In this document: piece after piece, positions 7,559 to 15,808 of the stretch
Layout: each line of letters begins with the position of its first letter
How positions within the stretch are numbered: the first letter of the stretch is position 1
NCBI GenBank assembly: GCA_945900755.1
Contig: CAMDKS010000006.1
Location: 1 to 64,000, forward strand
Length of the DNA stretch: 64,000 nucleotides
Direction of reading: 5' to 3'
Origin: Bdellovibrio sp. ZAP7
GTDB taxonomy: Bacteria; Bdellovibrionota_B; Oligoflexia; Oligoflexales; RGVZ01
Translations under genes and position numbers: made by a program
The notes under the pieces: generated by a model
The model's database searches: none
Seen by the model: the letters and a program-made list of their open reading frames with translations, nothing else
What the model was told of the DNA's origin: nothing

Positions 7559-9253
7559 ATGACTTTAGAAAACAATGATTTGAATGACAGTGACGCAGCG
7601 GAAATGACCCTGCTAGAAAAGATAAGAAAGGCCGAAGCCAACGTGCTTACTGTGGCTACGTTTGAAGAGGCAGGCGTGTCGCCCGAGGTCATCGAGGCGA
7701 TTAAGAAAGGTGGTTGGACCGCTCCGACACCTGTTCAGGGAATGTGTTTGCCACTGACCGTTCAAGGTCGAGATGTCGCAGGCTTTGCTCAAACGGGAAC
7801 TGGTAAAACTGGAGTTTTTGTTATTACCGTGGCTCAACGGCTAAACGGGACCACACCACCCGAGCGTCAAAGAAAAGATGTCGCTGTTCCTGAGGTTCTA
7901 GTATTGACGCCAACCCGCGAACTTACGATGCAGATCGATGATGACGCTAAAGGCATCCTTGGCCCTCTAAATATTAATTCGGTACCAGTTTTTGGTGGTG
8001 TTGACGTAGACAAGCAGGCAGCATCATTTAAAGATGGCCCACGCATGATTGTGGCGACCCCTGGACGTCTAAAAGACTTTTATCAACGTAAAATGGTCGA
8101 TCTTTCCCAAGTGAAGATTTTCATTTGCGACGAAGCCGATCGTATGTTTGACATGGGTTTTATCGATGATGTTGAATTTTTTCTCGATAAAATTCCAGAG
8201 AATGCTCAGAAATTGCTATTCTCGGCAACGACCAATGACAATGTAAAAGAACTAGCTTTCGAATATCTCAATCAACCAGCTTATATTTCAGTTAACCCAG
8301 AGATACTGACGCCGGAATTAATTGATCAGCATGCGGTCATCTGTGACTCGTCAAATAAACTGCAAGTCATTCTCGGGTTGCTTCGTGAGCATCAGCCGGT
8401 TTGTTCGATTATTTTTACGAACACAAAAATGACGGCTGAGTGGTTGCACTTTAAATTGAGTGGAAACGGAATTGATGCAGATTTAATTACCGGAGATTTG
8501 CCGCAAAAAAAGCGAATCGAACTCATTCAACGCATCAAAGAAGGCAAAGTCAAAGCCCTGATTGCAACCGATGTGGCGAGTCGCGGCCTTCATATTAGCA
8601 AAGTCACACACGTCTATAATTTCGACGTTTCAGATGATCCCGCAAATTACGTTCACCGAATTGGGCGAACGGCGCGAGCGGGAGCTAGAGGAAGCTCATA
8701 CACCATGGTTTGTGAGGATTACGGTGAAAATATTCGTGGTGTTCAGGATATGCTCGGAACGCACACGACCTTAAAAGGTGAGTGGTTCAATCCTGAGTAT
8801 CTCAAGATCAAAGATAATGCTGGAAATCCATATGCCGTTGGCGCTGCACTTTATCGTGACCCAAAGGATCGTCCTGACCGTAAAGGAGCTTTTGGTAAAG
8901 ACGACCGAGGGTCTAGAGGCAAATTTGACGCAAAAGGTGGCGGTGACCGCCCAGACCATCGCCCATCGGATCGCCCGAACGGCGGCCGGACGGGTGAAAA
9001 AACAGGCGCCCCAGCAGGTGGACGAGAAAAATTTGGAGACAATAACAGCGGCAACCATCGTGGACCAAATCGTCCCAATCACTCCGATCGACCTCGGCAC
9101 GAGGCTCGTCTGCAGACAGCTAATAGCGGCAAACCGAGTCATAGTGCGCCTCGGCACACTAATACACCGGTCGTCATTCGAGCCGAAGGGACACCAATCG
9201 GCTTGGTTGGTTGGGTCGTGAAAATTTCAAAAGCGATTTTGGGCCGTAAGTGA
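7559..9253 (+). CDS. DEAD-box ATP-dependent RNA helicase (RhlE/RhlB type)
   Basis: A 564-aa RNA helicase of superfamily 2. In order from the ATG at 7559: Q motif GWTAPTPVQ (about 50), motif I AQTGTGKT (about 78), motif Ia PTRELTMQ, motif II DEADR (about 194), motif III SAT (about 222), motif V ATDVASRGLH and motif VI HRIGRTARAG (about 366). The core ends near 440. A tail of about 125 residues rich in Arg, Gly, Asp, Pro and His follows, as in helicases that bind RNA or RNase E non-specifically. The frame is open from 7439; a GTGGAAG site before 7559 favours the later start. Likely roles are RNA decay or ribosome assembly. Confidence 0.93.
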   Translation: MTLENNDLNDSDAAEMTLLEKIRKAEANVLTVATFEEAGVSPEVIEAIKKGGWTAPTPVQGMCLPLTVQGRDVAGFAQTGTGKTGVFVITVAQRLNGTTPPERQRKDVAVPEVLVLTPTRELTMQIDDDAKGILGPLNINSVPVFGGVDVDKQAASFKDGPRMIVATPGRLKDFYQRKMVDLSQVKIFICDEADRMFDMGFIDDVEFFLDKIPENAQKLLFSATTNDNVKELAFEYLNQPAYISVNPEILTPELIDQHAVICDSSNKLQVILGLLREHQPVCSIIFTNTKMTAEWLHFKLSGNGIDADLITGDLPQKKRIELIQRIKEGKVKALIATDVASRGLHISKVTHVYNFDVSDDPANYVHRIGRTARAGARGSSYTMVCEDYGENIRGVQDMLGTHTTLKGEWFNPEYLKIKDNAGNPYAVGAALYRDPKDRPDRKGAFGKDDRGSRGKFDAKGGGDRPDHRPSDRPNGGRTGEKTGAPAGGREKFGDNNSGNHRGPNRPNHSDRPRHEARLQTANSGKPSHSAPRHTNTPVVIRAEGTPIGLVGWVVKISKAILGRK

Positions 9254-9324
9254 GGACTTGATTGAAACCTCCGAAGACCGTTAGAATATCTCTAGGTTTC
9301 AAATCGCTCTTTCGGGGTGCATAA

Positions 9325-9594
9325 ATGTCACAAGTCGTAGTTACAACTGATAGTCTAAAAAATCGTCGCGACGCAAGCGCAGAAAAAGAAGCTCAGATTG
9401 ACCGTGAAGGTGAATTTGAAAAGTGGCGTTTAGCGAGCATCTCAGGATTTGACCCTATCGCCGCTGCTGTTGGAGCCTTAATGCTTCCAATCGTAGCCAG
9501 CTGGTACTTGATTGGATTTATCGTAAAAGCTGCTATTTATGTTTCAATCGCTTTTAGCCGAGTCGTTGGAATATTCATTTCTAGAAAAAGCTAA
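9325..9594 (+). CDS. Small membrane-associated hypothetical protein (89 aa)
   Basis: An 89-aa protein with a charged, probably helical N-terminal half (about residues 1-43) and a hydrophobic C-terminal half able to form one or two membrane segments (about 48-85), ending in Arg-Lys-Ser. The start at 9325 has a GGGGTG about 6 nt upstream. A 9-bp inverted repeat (9262-9270/9294-9302) lies between it and the helicase gene. It converges on the ytfJ-like gene with only 9 bp between stops. No family recognised. Confidence 0.6.
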   Translation: MSQVVVTTDSLKNRRDASAEKEAQIDREGEFEKWRLASISGFDPIAAAVGALMLPIVASWYLIGFIVKAAIYVSIAFSRVVGIFISRKS

Positions 9595-9603
9595 TGTGCC
9601 CGC

Positions 9604-10158
9604 TTATATATTAGCAGCAATTAATCCCATCAAAGAAGCAATCTCGGCCGTGGTCATCGGGCCTTTTTTGACAAATAGAATTTTCCCATCTTTTCCAAAC
9701 ACGACTAAATTCACAGAGTCGTCTTGAAATTCCCATTCTTTAACCAGGGATTTTTTTTGATCTTTGACATAGGTTGTTCGGGGAAATTTGGCCTGTTTGG
9801 CTTCAATATTACTGTTGATCAAGCTGTTGGGATACCAGGCGGCCGCCATATTAATAATGGCGATGCTGCCATGTTTTTCTTTTGAGAAACTGGCCTTATC
9901 GTAGGCCGTTTCTAATTCCTCGTTGAGCCCCTTTTCCTCGGGATCAACATAAAATAGCGAAATAACTTTGCCAGTTTTGGCGATAGAATCCGACGTCCAG
10001 GCTGCGCCACTAATGTTTCCGCCCAAGGGCCCCTCCAGCAAAATGGTAGAGGGTAGTGCTCCCACCACAAGTGGGGTGCAGAAGGCCGAGTTCGAAAACA
10101 TAAAAGCAACACTTGTTAGAAGCACGAATTTGAAAGGACGAAAATAGGTAAAAATCAT
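9604..10158 (-). CDS. ytfJ: YtfJ-family periplasmic thioredoxin-fold protein
   Basis: A 184-aa exported protein resembling E. coli YtfJ, a periplasmic thioredoxin-like protein without a CxxC redox centre. Family-like stretches are FYVDPEEKGLNEELE, AIINMAAAWYPNS and KFPRTTYVKDQKKSLV. The signal peptide runs from the ATG at 10158 to about an Ala-Phe-Cys. GGAGG lies 8 nt before this ATG, so the upstream in-frame start at 10224 is rejected. The physiological role of YtfJ is unknown. It is transcribed toward the small membrane gene at 9325-9594. Confidence 0.8.
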   Translation of the reverse strand: MIFTYFRPFKFVLLTSVAFMFSNSAFCTPLVVGALPSTILLEGPLGGNISGAAWTSDSIAKTGKVISLFYVDPEEKGLNEELETAYDKASFSKEKHGSIAIINMAAAWYPNSLINSNIEAKQAKFPRTTYVKDQKKSLVKEWEFQDDSVNLVVFGKDGKILFVKKGPMTTAEIASLMGLIAANI

Positions 10159-10246
10159 AAGAAGGTGCCTCCGAAAAAAATGTACAAGTTCAAGTGTGTG
10201 GAGTATATCCATCGCAAGTTGCAATTTAGTTAGGATGGTAGTTTAA

Positions 10247-10525
10247 ATGAAATTAAAAATCGAGGAAAATTGGACTTCAAGCTGGACTGTGGCCGGTAGA
10301 AAAACGTCGGCTATTGCGTTTATTGTCCTAATTTTGAATGCCAATTTTTGGTTACTTAAGCGCTTTTTTGGGGAAGAATGTCCACAATGGGCTGTGTGGA
10401 TCTTTATTCTTGGGGCAGTCGGTGCGTTATTGGGTTTTCTCATGATGTTGCCCGGGCTGCTTAACCCTCAGATTATTAATGACAATAGTAGTGAAGATTC
10501 GGAAAGCACCAACCGAGAAGACTAA
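10247..10525 (+). CDS. Two-helix membrane protein, hypothetical (92 aa)
   Basis: A 92-aa protein with a charged N-terminal segment, a first hydrophobic helix (about residues 22-40), a short Cys/Pro loop and a second helix (about 48-68), then an acidic Ser/Asp/Glu-rich tail. The gene starts divergently from ytfJ. No family recognised, and nothing about the neighbours suggests a function. Confidence 0.55.
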   Translation: MKLKIEENWTSSWTVAGRKTSAIAFIVLILNANFWLLKRFFGEECPQWAVWIFILGAVGALLGFLMMLPGLLNPQIINDNSSEDSESTNRED

Positions 10526-10658
10526 GGGCGTAATATTTGCCCGCCGATAATAGAGAAAGTGTCGGGTATAATTTAAGAGATAGCTTAGTTTTGGCACTTA
10601 ATTCCGATATTAATCGTTGTGACGAATTCTAAATGATTCGATCCAGTGAGGAAATCAA

Positions 10659-11909
10659 ATGAAAAAAACAAAGGGCGAAAAAGGAAAAGCGATGCAGCCG
10701 CCTTCGAAGGCCGCAAGCGCAGTTCAAGAAACGGATCGCACCGGTCGCGATGTGCTCGACCAACGAATGGCGATTCAGGCTGCGGCAAGTGGCCAGCCAA
10801 TATTTCGCCGCGCAAGCGATCCAAGTGCGTCAATCATTCCTGCTCGCAGAATCCATCTTACGCTTGAGCGTGCTCGCGGAAAAAGACTGTTAATCTGCAT
10901 TAAAGGCTATCCAGATCCAGACAACATTGCAGCCGCACTATGTTTGCAGTGGCTCGCTCATCACCATGATATTCGAACTAAGATCGTTCATTTCGACGAA
11001 GTCTCTCACTATGAAAATCGCGCGCTTATCAAAAAGCTGGACATTGATATTGAGCATTATGATCCGACTATGAAATTAAGCGATTGGGACTACTATGCGG
11101 TCAATGATTCTCAAAATTGTGACTTGCCGATAAAATTTCCTCCTGAATGCCCGTTATTGGTGTTTGTAGACCACCACAAAGCACTAGGGACAGTTGCGGG
11201 CGAATTTGTCGATATCCGCGAGAATTGCGGGTCGACAGCTGCGATTTACGTAGAATATTTGCTAGATGGACCAACGAATTTTGAGGGAAATTCTCATGAG
11301 CAAACAAAAATCGCCACAGCTTTAATGCATGGTATTCGTAGTGATACCGATAATTTTTCGACGGCAATGCCGATGGATTTTCGGGCGAGCGAATTCCTGT
11401 CGAAGTATATGGATAAGGATCTCTTAAACCTTATTTCTCGCCAATCGATCCCTGCCAAAACCATGGATTTGACTCAAATCGCTTTACAGCGAAAAGACAT
11501 CAAAGGGACGTTTATGTTTGCGGGTGTTGGTTATGTGCGCGAGGAAGATCGCGACGGTATTGGCCAATGTGCAGACTATCTACTACACCGTGAAGGTATC
11601 GATACGGTTATTGTTTATGGAGCCGTCGGTAACGAATGGATCGATGGGTCTCTGCGAACTCGTTCCCACACCTTGGATCCCGACAAATGGATTAAAGACG
11701 TGTTTGGGCAGGATAAAGCAGGGAAGTATTATGGCGGAGGTCGAAAAGACAAGGGTGGGTTTCAAATCCCTCTTGGAGTTTTCGCCAATGTCTCAGACAA
11801 AGAACTTCTTTGGATTCTGATCAAAAAAACGATTGATGAACTCTTCTACGATAAAATTGGAGTCGACGGAAAACCGACTCATGATGAAATTTTGATTGGC
11901 AAAATTTAA
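10659..11909 (+). CDS. DHH-family phosphoesterase (NrnA/RecJ-like)
   Basis: A 416-aa protein of the DHH/DHHA1 superfamily, Mn-dependent phosphoesterases that degrade nano-RNAs, pAp or cyclic dinucleotides. The defining VDHH motif is at about residue 170. An upstream GYPDPDNIAAAL stretch (about 85-96) matches the variant of motif I found in NrnA-like proteins. Motif-IV-type HGIRSDTDNF follows near 225. The C-terminal GGGRKDKGGFQIPLG segment matches the DHHA1 GGGH-type signature. The first about 65 residues are basic and low-complexity. GAGGAA precedes the ATG. Exact substrate cannot be read from the sequence. Confidence 0.85.
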   Translation: MKKTKGEKGKAMQPPSKAASAVQETDRTGRDVLDQRMAIQAAASGQPIFRRASDPSASIIPARRIHLTLERARGKRLLICIKGYPDPDNIAAALCLQWLAHHHDIRTKIVHFDEVSHYENRALIKKLDIDIEHYDPTMKLSDWDYYAVNDSQNCDLPIKFPPECPLLVFVDHHKALGTVAGEFVDIRENCGSTAAIYVEYLLDGPTNFEGNSHEQTKIATALMHGIRSDTDNFSTAMPMDFRASEFLSKYMDKDLLNLISRQSIPAKTMDLTQIALQRKDIKGTFMFAGVGYVREEDRDGIGQCADYLLHREGIDTVIVYGAVGNEWIDGSLRTRSHTLDPDKWIKDVFGQDKAGKYYGGGRKDKGGFQIPLGVFANVSDKELLWILIKKTIDELFYDKIGVDGKPTHDEILIGKI

Positions 11910-11943
11910 TTCCATGGTGGCTTAATTCCGGTCGGAGCATAAT

Positions 11944-12579
11944 TTGGCGATTCATCTTTTTACATGGATTGATCCTGTTCGTGAATCACACATGGATAGA
12001 GTTAGTGAAGTCCTAGCCAATGATGGCGTGATAGCGATTGCAATGGATGTGGCGTGGGTTTTTGCCTGCGCTGCGTCGAGTAGTAAGGCGGTCGAACGTA
12101 TTCGGCGAATGAAGCCAGACCATCCCAAAAATCAACCGTTCAGTTTAGTCTGCTCATCGATCTCAATGGCCTCGAATATTTGTACGATTGGGGACCAAGA
12201 TTATCGGTGGCTAAAAAAAGCATTGCCAGGACCATTTACCGTGATTTTGGGTAGGCATGGTTCACTGCCAAGGCTGATTAAGGATAAAAGACGAGAGGTC
12301 GGATTAAGAATTCCACGGGACCCGCTAGTGATGGCGATCATCGGAGCCTTTGGATCCCCGCTCGCCGTGTCGACCATTTCGATTGAGAGCGCTGACAACG
12401 GAACGAGTCATCCTAGTTTTGGCAGTCAGGTCGAGGAAGGTTGGGGGCATAGTATTGATTTAATTGTAGATTTAGGTGACGAGAGCCCTCGCCTACAAAC
12501 TACCGTCATAAACCTCTGTACAGGAATTCCTGAACTTGTGCGGGCCGGGGCGGGTGATCCTGCATTGTTTGGCTTGTAA
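11944..12579 (+). CDS. YciO/Sua5/YrdC-domain protein
   Basis: A 211-aa protein of the YrdC/Sua5 family. Sua5/TsaC makes threonylcarbamoyl-AMP from threonine, bicarbonate and ATP for tRNA t6A; YciO is a paralogue of weaker activity. Seen are the RIRRMKPDHPKNQPFSLVC stretch (KxR-x-K type substrate loop), LPGPFTVILGR, VGLRIPRDP and SPLAVSTISI, all in the expected order. The wording is nearer YciO than TsaC. The start is a TTG with CGGAG upstream. No C-terminal Sua5 domain is present. TsaD lies 6 kb away, so a t6A role is plausible but not shown. Confidence 0.85.
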   Translation: MAIHLFTWIDPVRESHMDRVSEVLANDGVIAIAMDVAWVFACAASSSKAVERIRRMKPDHPKNQPFSLVCSSISMASNICTIGDQDYRWLKKALPGPFTVILGRHGSLPRLIKDKRREVGLRIPRDPLVMAIIGAFGSPLAVSTISIESADNGTSHPSFGSQVEEGWGHSIDLIVDLGDESPRLQTTVINLCTGIPELVRAGAGDPALFGL

Positions 12580-12656
12580 GCAAATTTGTTTACAGTTGAC
12601 GGCAGATGCCATCCATCATATCAGTTGCTTTTCCGCATTTCTGGGAGTCCTATTCA

Positions 12657-13832
12657 ATGTCCGATAGCATTTTGTTTCCAACCCCCCAAGAGCTTGCCGC
12701 TTTAAGCGAGCGTGTGGGAGGGCTTGTTTTTGCAAGATACTCGTTTCCTGCCGCTGACTTAGCTGGCGCAAAAAAAATGGCCGTACAGATTGCGGCAGGG
12801 CAGACCCTTGGCTTCGTTCCAGAGCACGTGGCCATTTACGCAAACTACGTTGGCCGCGTGCAGGCTTTTGATTTCGCGAATACTCGCGGAGTTGCCACTA
12901 TTGCATTTCCTTTCCTGATTTTTGGCAATGACGTTGCGGGACTTTTGACGATTCTCTTTGGTAAGACATCATTTGCACCTGGCCTTAGGCTTGAGACTGT
13001 CCACGGTGACGACAACTACCTTTCTAAACTAAAGGGCCCGAAGTTTGGAATGGACGGCATCCGCAAACTTGTACGAAAAAACGACGATGGTCGTAACGGA
13101 GGCGGTGCCACTCGTCCTCTTTTGATGGCGATATTGAAGCCTGGGATCGGACCCTCGGATGATCCCCTAGCCCTTCAGTTCGGCAAACTGGTTAGTGCTG
13201 GCACCGACTTGGTGAAAGACGACGAAACTCGCATTGATTTGTCCCTTGCCGATGCCGAGGCTCGACTGCAGAAAGTTTTGAAGGCAGGGCAAGGCTCAGG
13301 AATGTACGTCATGCATCTTTCGGGGCCTGCGTTCGAATTGAAAGCTCGCGCCTTAAAATTGCAACAGGCCGGAGCGCAGGCGTTTCTTTTTTGTCCCTAT
13401 ACTTATGGAATTTCCCTACTGCAGGCCTTGTGCGAAGACCCAGAAATTAAGGTGCCCATTTTTGCTCACCCAGCATTTACGGGAGTTATGGGGCAAGGGC
13501 CTAGTTCCATTGCCATGGAAATCGTCCTCGGCACGTTCATGCGGTGGGCGGGGTGTGACGGCGTTTTATTTCCAAGTCCCTATGGTTCCATTGCTCTTTC
13601 GACAGAGGAAGCTCAAGCCATCCACCACGCTCTTTGTCGCCCAGAGGGCAAATTAAAAATGTCGGCATCCATTCCCTCCGCAGGCATTATGCCGGAATTT
13701 GTTGAGAAAATTCGCAAAGATTTTGGTGTTGATGTTGTGGTGAATGCCGGCACTGGCATGGCCAGGACTGGTGGCGGAGTTGAGGATGGTGCCAAGGCAT
13801 TTCTTCGAGAAATAGACTGTCACTATAAATAA
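12657..13832 (+). CDS. RuBisCO-like protein, probable DK-MTP-1-P enolase (MtnW type)
   Basis: A 391-aa protein of the RuBisCO large-subunit superfamily (form IV, RuBisCO-like). Active-site marks are KPGIG with Lys161, and LVKDDE with Lys187 (the carbamylated lysine position) followed by Asp189 and Glu190. There is also an AHPAFTG histidine loop and C-terminal phosphate-binding SIPSAGI and NAGTG segments. GGGAG lies 8 nt before the ATG at 12657; an in-frame start at 12606 lacks such a site. The next gene is MtnB-like, which supports the 2,3-diketo-5-methylthiopentyl-1-phosphate enolase step of methionine salvage. Other RLP activities (for example MTRu-1-P isomerase) remain possible. Confidence 0.85.
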   Translation: MSDSILFPTPQELAALSERVGGLVFARYSFPAADLAGAKKMAVQIAAGQTLGFVPEHVAIYANYVGRVQAFDFANTRGVATIAFPFLIFGNDVAGLLTILFGKTSFAPGLRLETVHGDDNYLSKLKGPKFGMDGIRKLVRKNDDGRNGGGATRPLLMAILKPGIGPSDDPLALQFGKLVSAGTDLVKDDETRIDLSLADAEARLQKVLKAGQGSGMYVMHLSGPAFELKARALKLQQAGAQAFLFCPYTYGISLLQALCEDPEIKVPIFAHPAFTGVMGQGPSSIAMEIVLGTFMRWAGCDGVLFPSPYGSIALSTEEAQAIHHALCRPEGKLKMSASIPSAGIMPEFVEKIRKDFGVDVVVNAGTGMARTGGGVEDGAKAFLREIDCHYK

Positions 13833-13862
13833 TTGGAACGTCTATACAAGGAATTTTTAAAC

Positions 13863-14486
13863 ATGAAGTCGAGGCCTAATCCATTTCCTGTGCCGACGCC
13901 GTTGGAAAAAATTCTGCTTCGTGAACTTGCAAATGTGGCAGCACGTTGTTACGACCGCGGTTGGTCTTGGGGTACGGCTGGGAACTTTAGTATCCGCGGT
14001 CAGGGAAGCCTAATTTGGCAGAGTCCAACAGGCCTGTGCAAAGGTGAGCTTCGTCCAGATCTATTTGTTGCCGTGGACTTGAACTCAGAAGCTGCCGTCG
14101 AGCCGTGGACGCAAAAGCCGTCAGCCGAGATGCCTGTGCATGCAGGAATTTATAAGCATGTGCCGGAAGCAATGTGTGTCGTCCACACTCACCCACCTTT
14201 TGCCGTGATGGCCAGTCGCGGTAAAAAGGAACTTCGCTTTCAAAATGAAGAAATGGCCAAGGCCCTAGGCCTCCACAGTCATACAGGAATATTAAGTATT
14301 CCTGTTTTACCAAATGGTACTCCAGAAGAGATGAAACTTTATTCTCCGCGGGTCAAAGATGGCATTGGAGCCGTTGCCAAGGTTGTAATCTTAGAAGGCC
14401 ACGGCGTGTGGGCTTGGGGTAAAACTCCGATGGAGGCGTTGGCCTATTTGGAAGCATTGGAGTTCTTGTGCCGACCAACCCAGTAG
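13863..14486 (+). CDS. mtnB: Methylthioribulose-1-phosphate dehydratase (class II aldolase family)
   Basis: A 207-aa class II aldolase/adducin-fold protein. It dehydrates methylthioribulose 1-phosphate in methionine salvage. Seen are SWGTAGNFSIR, KPSAEMPVHAGIY with the catalytic-type Glu, the Zn ligands in HTHPP (about residue 109), a later GHGVWAWGKTPMEAL (about 179) and the alpha-helical end. The GHGxxxWG string is characteristic of MtnB rather than of fuculose or ribulose aldolases. AAGGA precedes the ATG at 13863. It follows the RuBisCO-like gene by 30 bp and overlaps lipB by 19 bp, indicating one transcript. Confidence 0.88.
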   Translation: MKSRPNPFPVPTPLEKILLRELANVAARCYDRGWSWGTAGNFSIRGQGSLIWQSPTGLCKGELRPDLFVAVDLNSEAAVEPWTQKPSAEMPVHAGIYKHVPEAMCVVHTHPPFAVMASRGKKELRFQNEEMAKALGLHSHTGILSIPVLPNGTPEEMKLYSPRVKDGIGAVAKVVILEGHGVWAWGKTPMEALAYLEALEFLCRPTQ

Positions 14487-15118
14487 GTCTCATTAAAATT
14501 ATAGATTTAGGCCGAATGGGTTATGGCGAGGCCTTGCGCCGGCAGATGGAGGCTCATGCCGACGTGGTGGCGGAAAAATCACTGGCGATTATTTTTACGG
14601 TAGAACACGACCCTGTTCTGACTATGGGAAAAAATTCAGATTTAGAAAATTTGCTGTTTCCAAGAAATTTCTATCAAGCGCAAGGTGTTGAAATTGTCGA
14701 TACGGAACGTGGCGGCCAGATTACAGCGCATATGCCTGGGCAATTGGTAGTTTATCCGATTTTGAATATGTCGCGATTGAAGCTTTCAGTGCGAGAGTAT
14801 ATCAACGTCCTAGAAGACTCGGTTATTTCTACACTAAGTAAATATGGCGTTGCCGCGCACCGTGATTCCGAGCATCCAGGAGTTTGGGTGGGAGCGGAAA
14901 AAATTTGTGCATTAGGGGTACGTATAAAATCTCGAGTATCCATGCACGGACTTGCCCTTAATGTAAATAATGAGCTGTCCCTTTTTGAAAAAATTATTCC
15001 ATGTGGCATTAAAGCACGCGGCATCACGAATTTGCTAAATCTTGCAAAAGACTGCCCTAGTATGGAGACTGTACGCAGGGACCTCCTCCAGGAAATTACA
15101 AGCAGACTCACTCCCTAA
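14468..15118 (+). CDS. lipB: Lipoyl(octanoyl) transferase LipB
   Basis: A 216-aa enzyme that moves the octanoyl group from acyl carrier protein to lipoyl domains, the first step of endogenous lipoate synthesis. Diagnostic stretches are RGGQITAHMPGQLVVYP (about 80-96), GVWVGAEKICALGVR with the catalytic Lys (about 145), SMHGLALNVN and the PCGI motif with the catalytic Cys (about 178). The GTG start lies inside the end of mtnB, with GGAG 5 nt upstream. A frame-based alternative further in would cut the first strand. lipA is not in the window. Confidence 0.95.
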   Translation: MPTNPVGLIKIIDLGRMGYGEALRRQMEAHADVVAEKSLAIIFTVEHDPVLTMGKNSDLENLLFPRNFYQAQGVEIVDTERGGQITAHMPGQLVVYPILNMSRLKLSVREYINVLEDSVISTLSKYGVAAHRDSEHPGVWVGAEKICALGVRIKSRVSMHGLALNVNNELSLFEKIIPCGIKARGITNLLNLAKDCPSMETVRRDLLQEITSRLTP

Positions 15119-15141
15119 ATCATAGGGTAAGTCTCAAAGGT

Positions 15142-15184
15142 GCCGTAAGTGCACTCACTTGTTCCCTTAACGAGAGCTTACGGC
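15142..15184 (+). terminator. Possible hairpin terminator after lipB
   Basis: An 8-bp perfect stem (GCCGTAAG at 15142-15149 with CTTACGGC at 15177-15184) lies 24 bp after the lipB stop. The loop is 27 nt and no T-run follows, so intrinsic termination is uncertain. It may be only a 3' stabilising hairpin. Confidence 0.35.
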
Positions 15185-15373
15185 TGCTGGGTTCTCGGAA
15201 TTGATTTCTGTAAGAGGCTGAAATTACGGCTGTGCCGCAGACTATACGAGACTTTTTCCCTTCTCAAGAATTGTCATGGACTGAATAGGGGAATTGGTTG
15301 TATTAATTTGCGCCCATGACTAAGATCTGGTCAGGTTTAATATTTCGGATTCGATTACGGGGAGAGAGCCATC

Positions 15374-15736
15374 ATGTCAAATGAGTCATTTACAGATTTG
15401 AATATCGCTAGTGCAGCTACAAGTCCAAGCAATGCTCGTCCAGTGAATGAAGGCGATGTGGCTGTAGTCGACTACTCTGTTTTGATGAATGAGGGCACTC
15501 TTTTAGCTATTCCACCATGCTGTCGGCAAACAATCCGCAGACATGTGACTCATAATCCAATGATGGTCTGTCCCGATTGCAAGATCATGATCAAATGCTT
15601 CTCGAATGAGAAGGCTTTTAATAATTATGTAACATTTTGCCGCACCCGCGGGCGTCGTATTAAATCGGCACAAGATGTCGGTTTCTATTTTGTAATGTAT
15701 AATACCTATCCGATGGCAATAGGTTCTGGCGGCTGA
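15374..15736 (+). CDS. Cys-rich hypothetical protein with zinc-ribbon-like knuckle
   Basis: A 120-aa protein. The N-terminal 40 residues are Ser/Asn/Ala-rich. The middle contains a CC-x(n)-CPDC arrangement (PPCCRQ near 53 and VCPDCKIMIKC near 72-82), which could ligate Zn. The C-terminal part is Arg/Phe/Tyr-rich. A strong purine-rich site (GGGGAGAGAG) precedes the ATG. It stands alone between lipB and the convergent ctp gene. No family recognised; a zinc-binding protein is inferred only from cysteine spacing. Confidence 0.6.
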   Translation: MSNESFTDLNIASAATSPSNARPVNEGDVAVVDYSVLMNEGTLLAIPPCCRQTIRRHVTHNPMMVCPDCKIMIKCFSNEKAFNNYVTFCRTRGRRIKSAQDVGFYFVMYNTYPMAIGSGG

Positions 15737-15808
15737 GCTTCTAGATCTTAAGTCACCGACCATCACTCACATTCAATCATAACTGCATAAGTATTTGCGC
15801 ACAATTTT

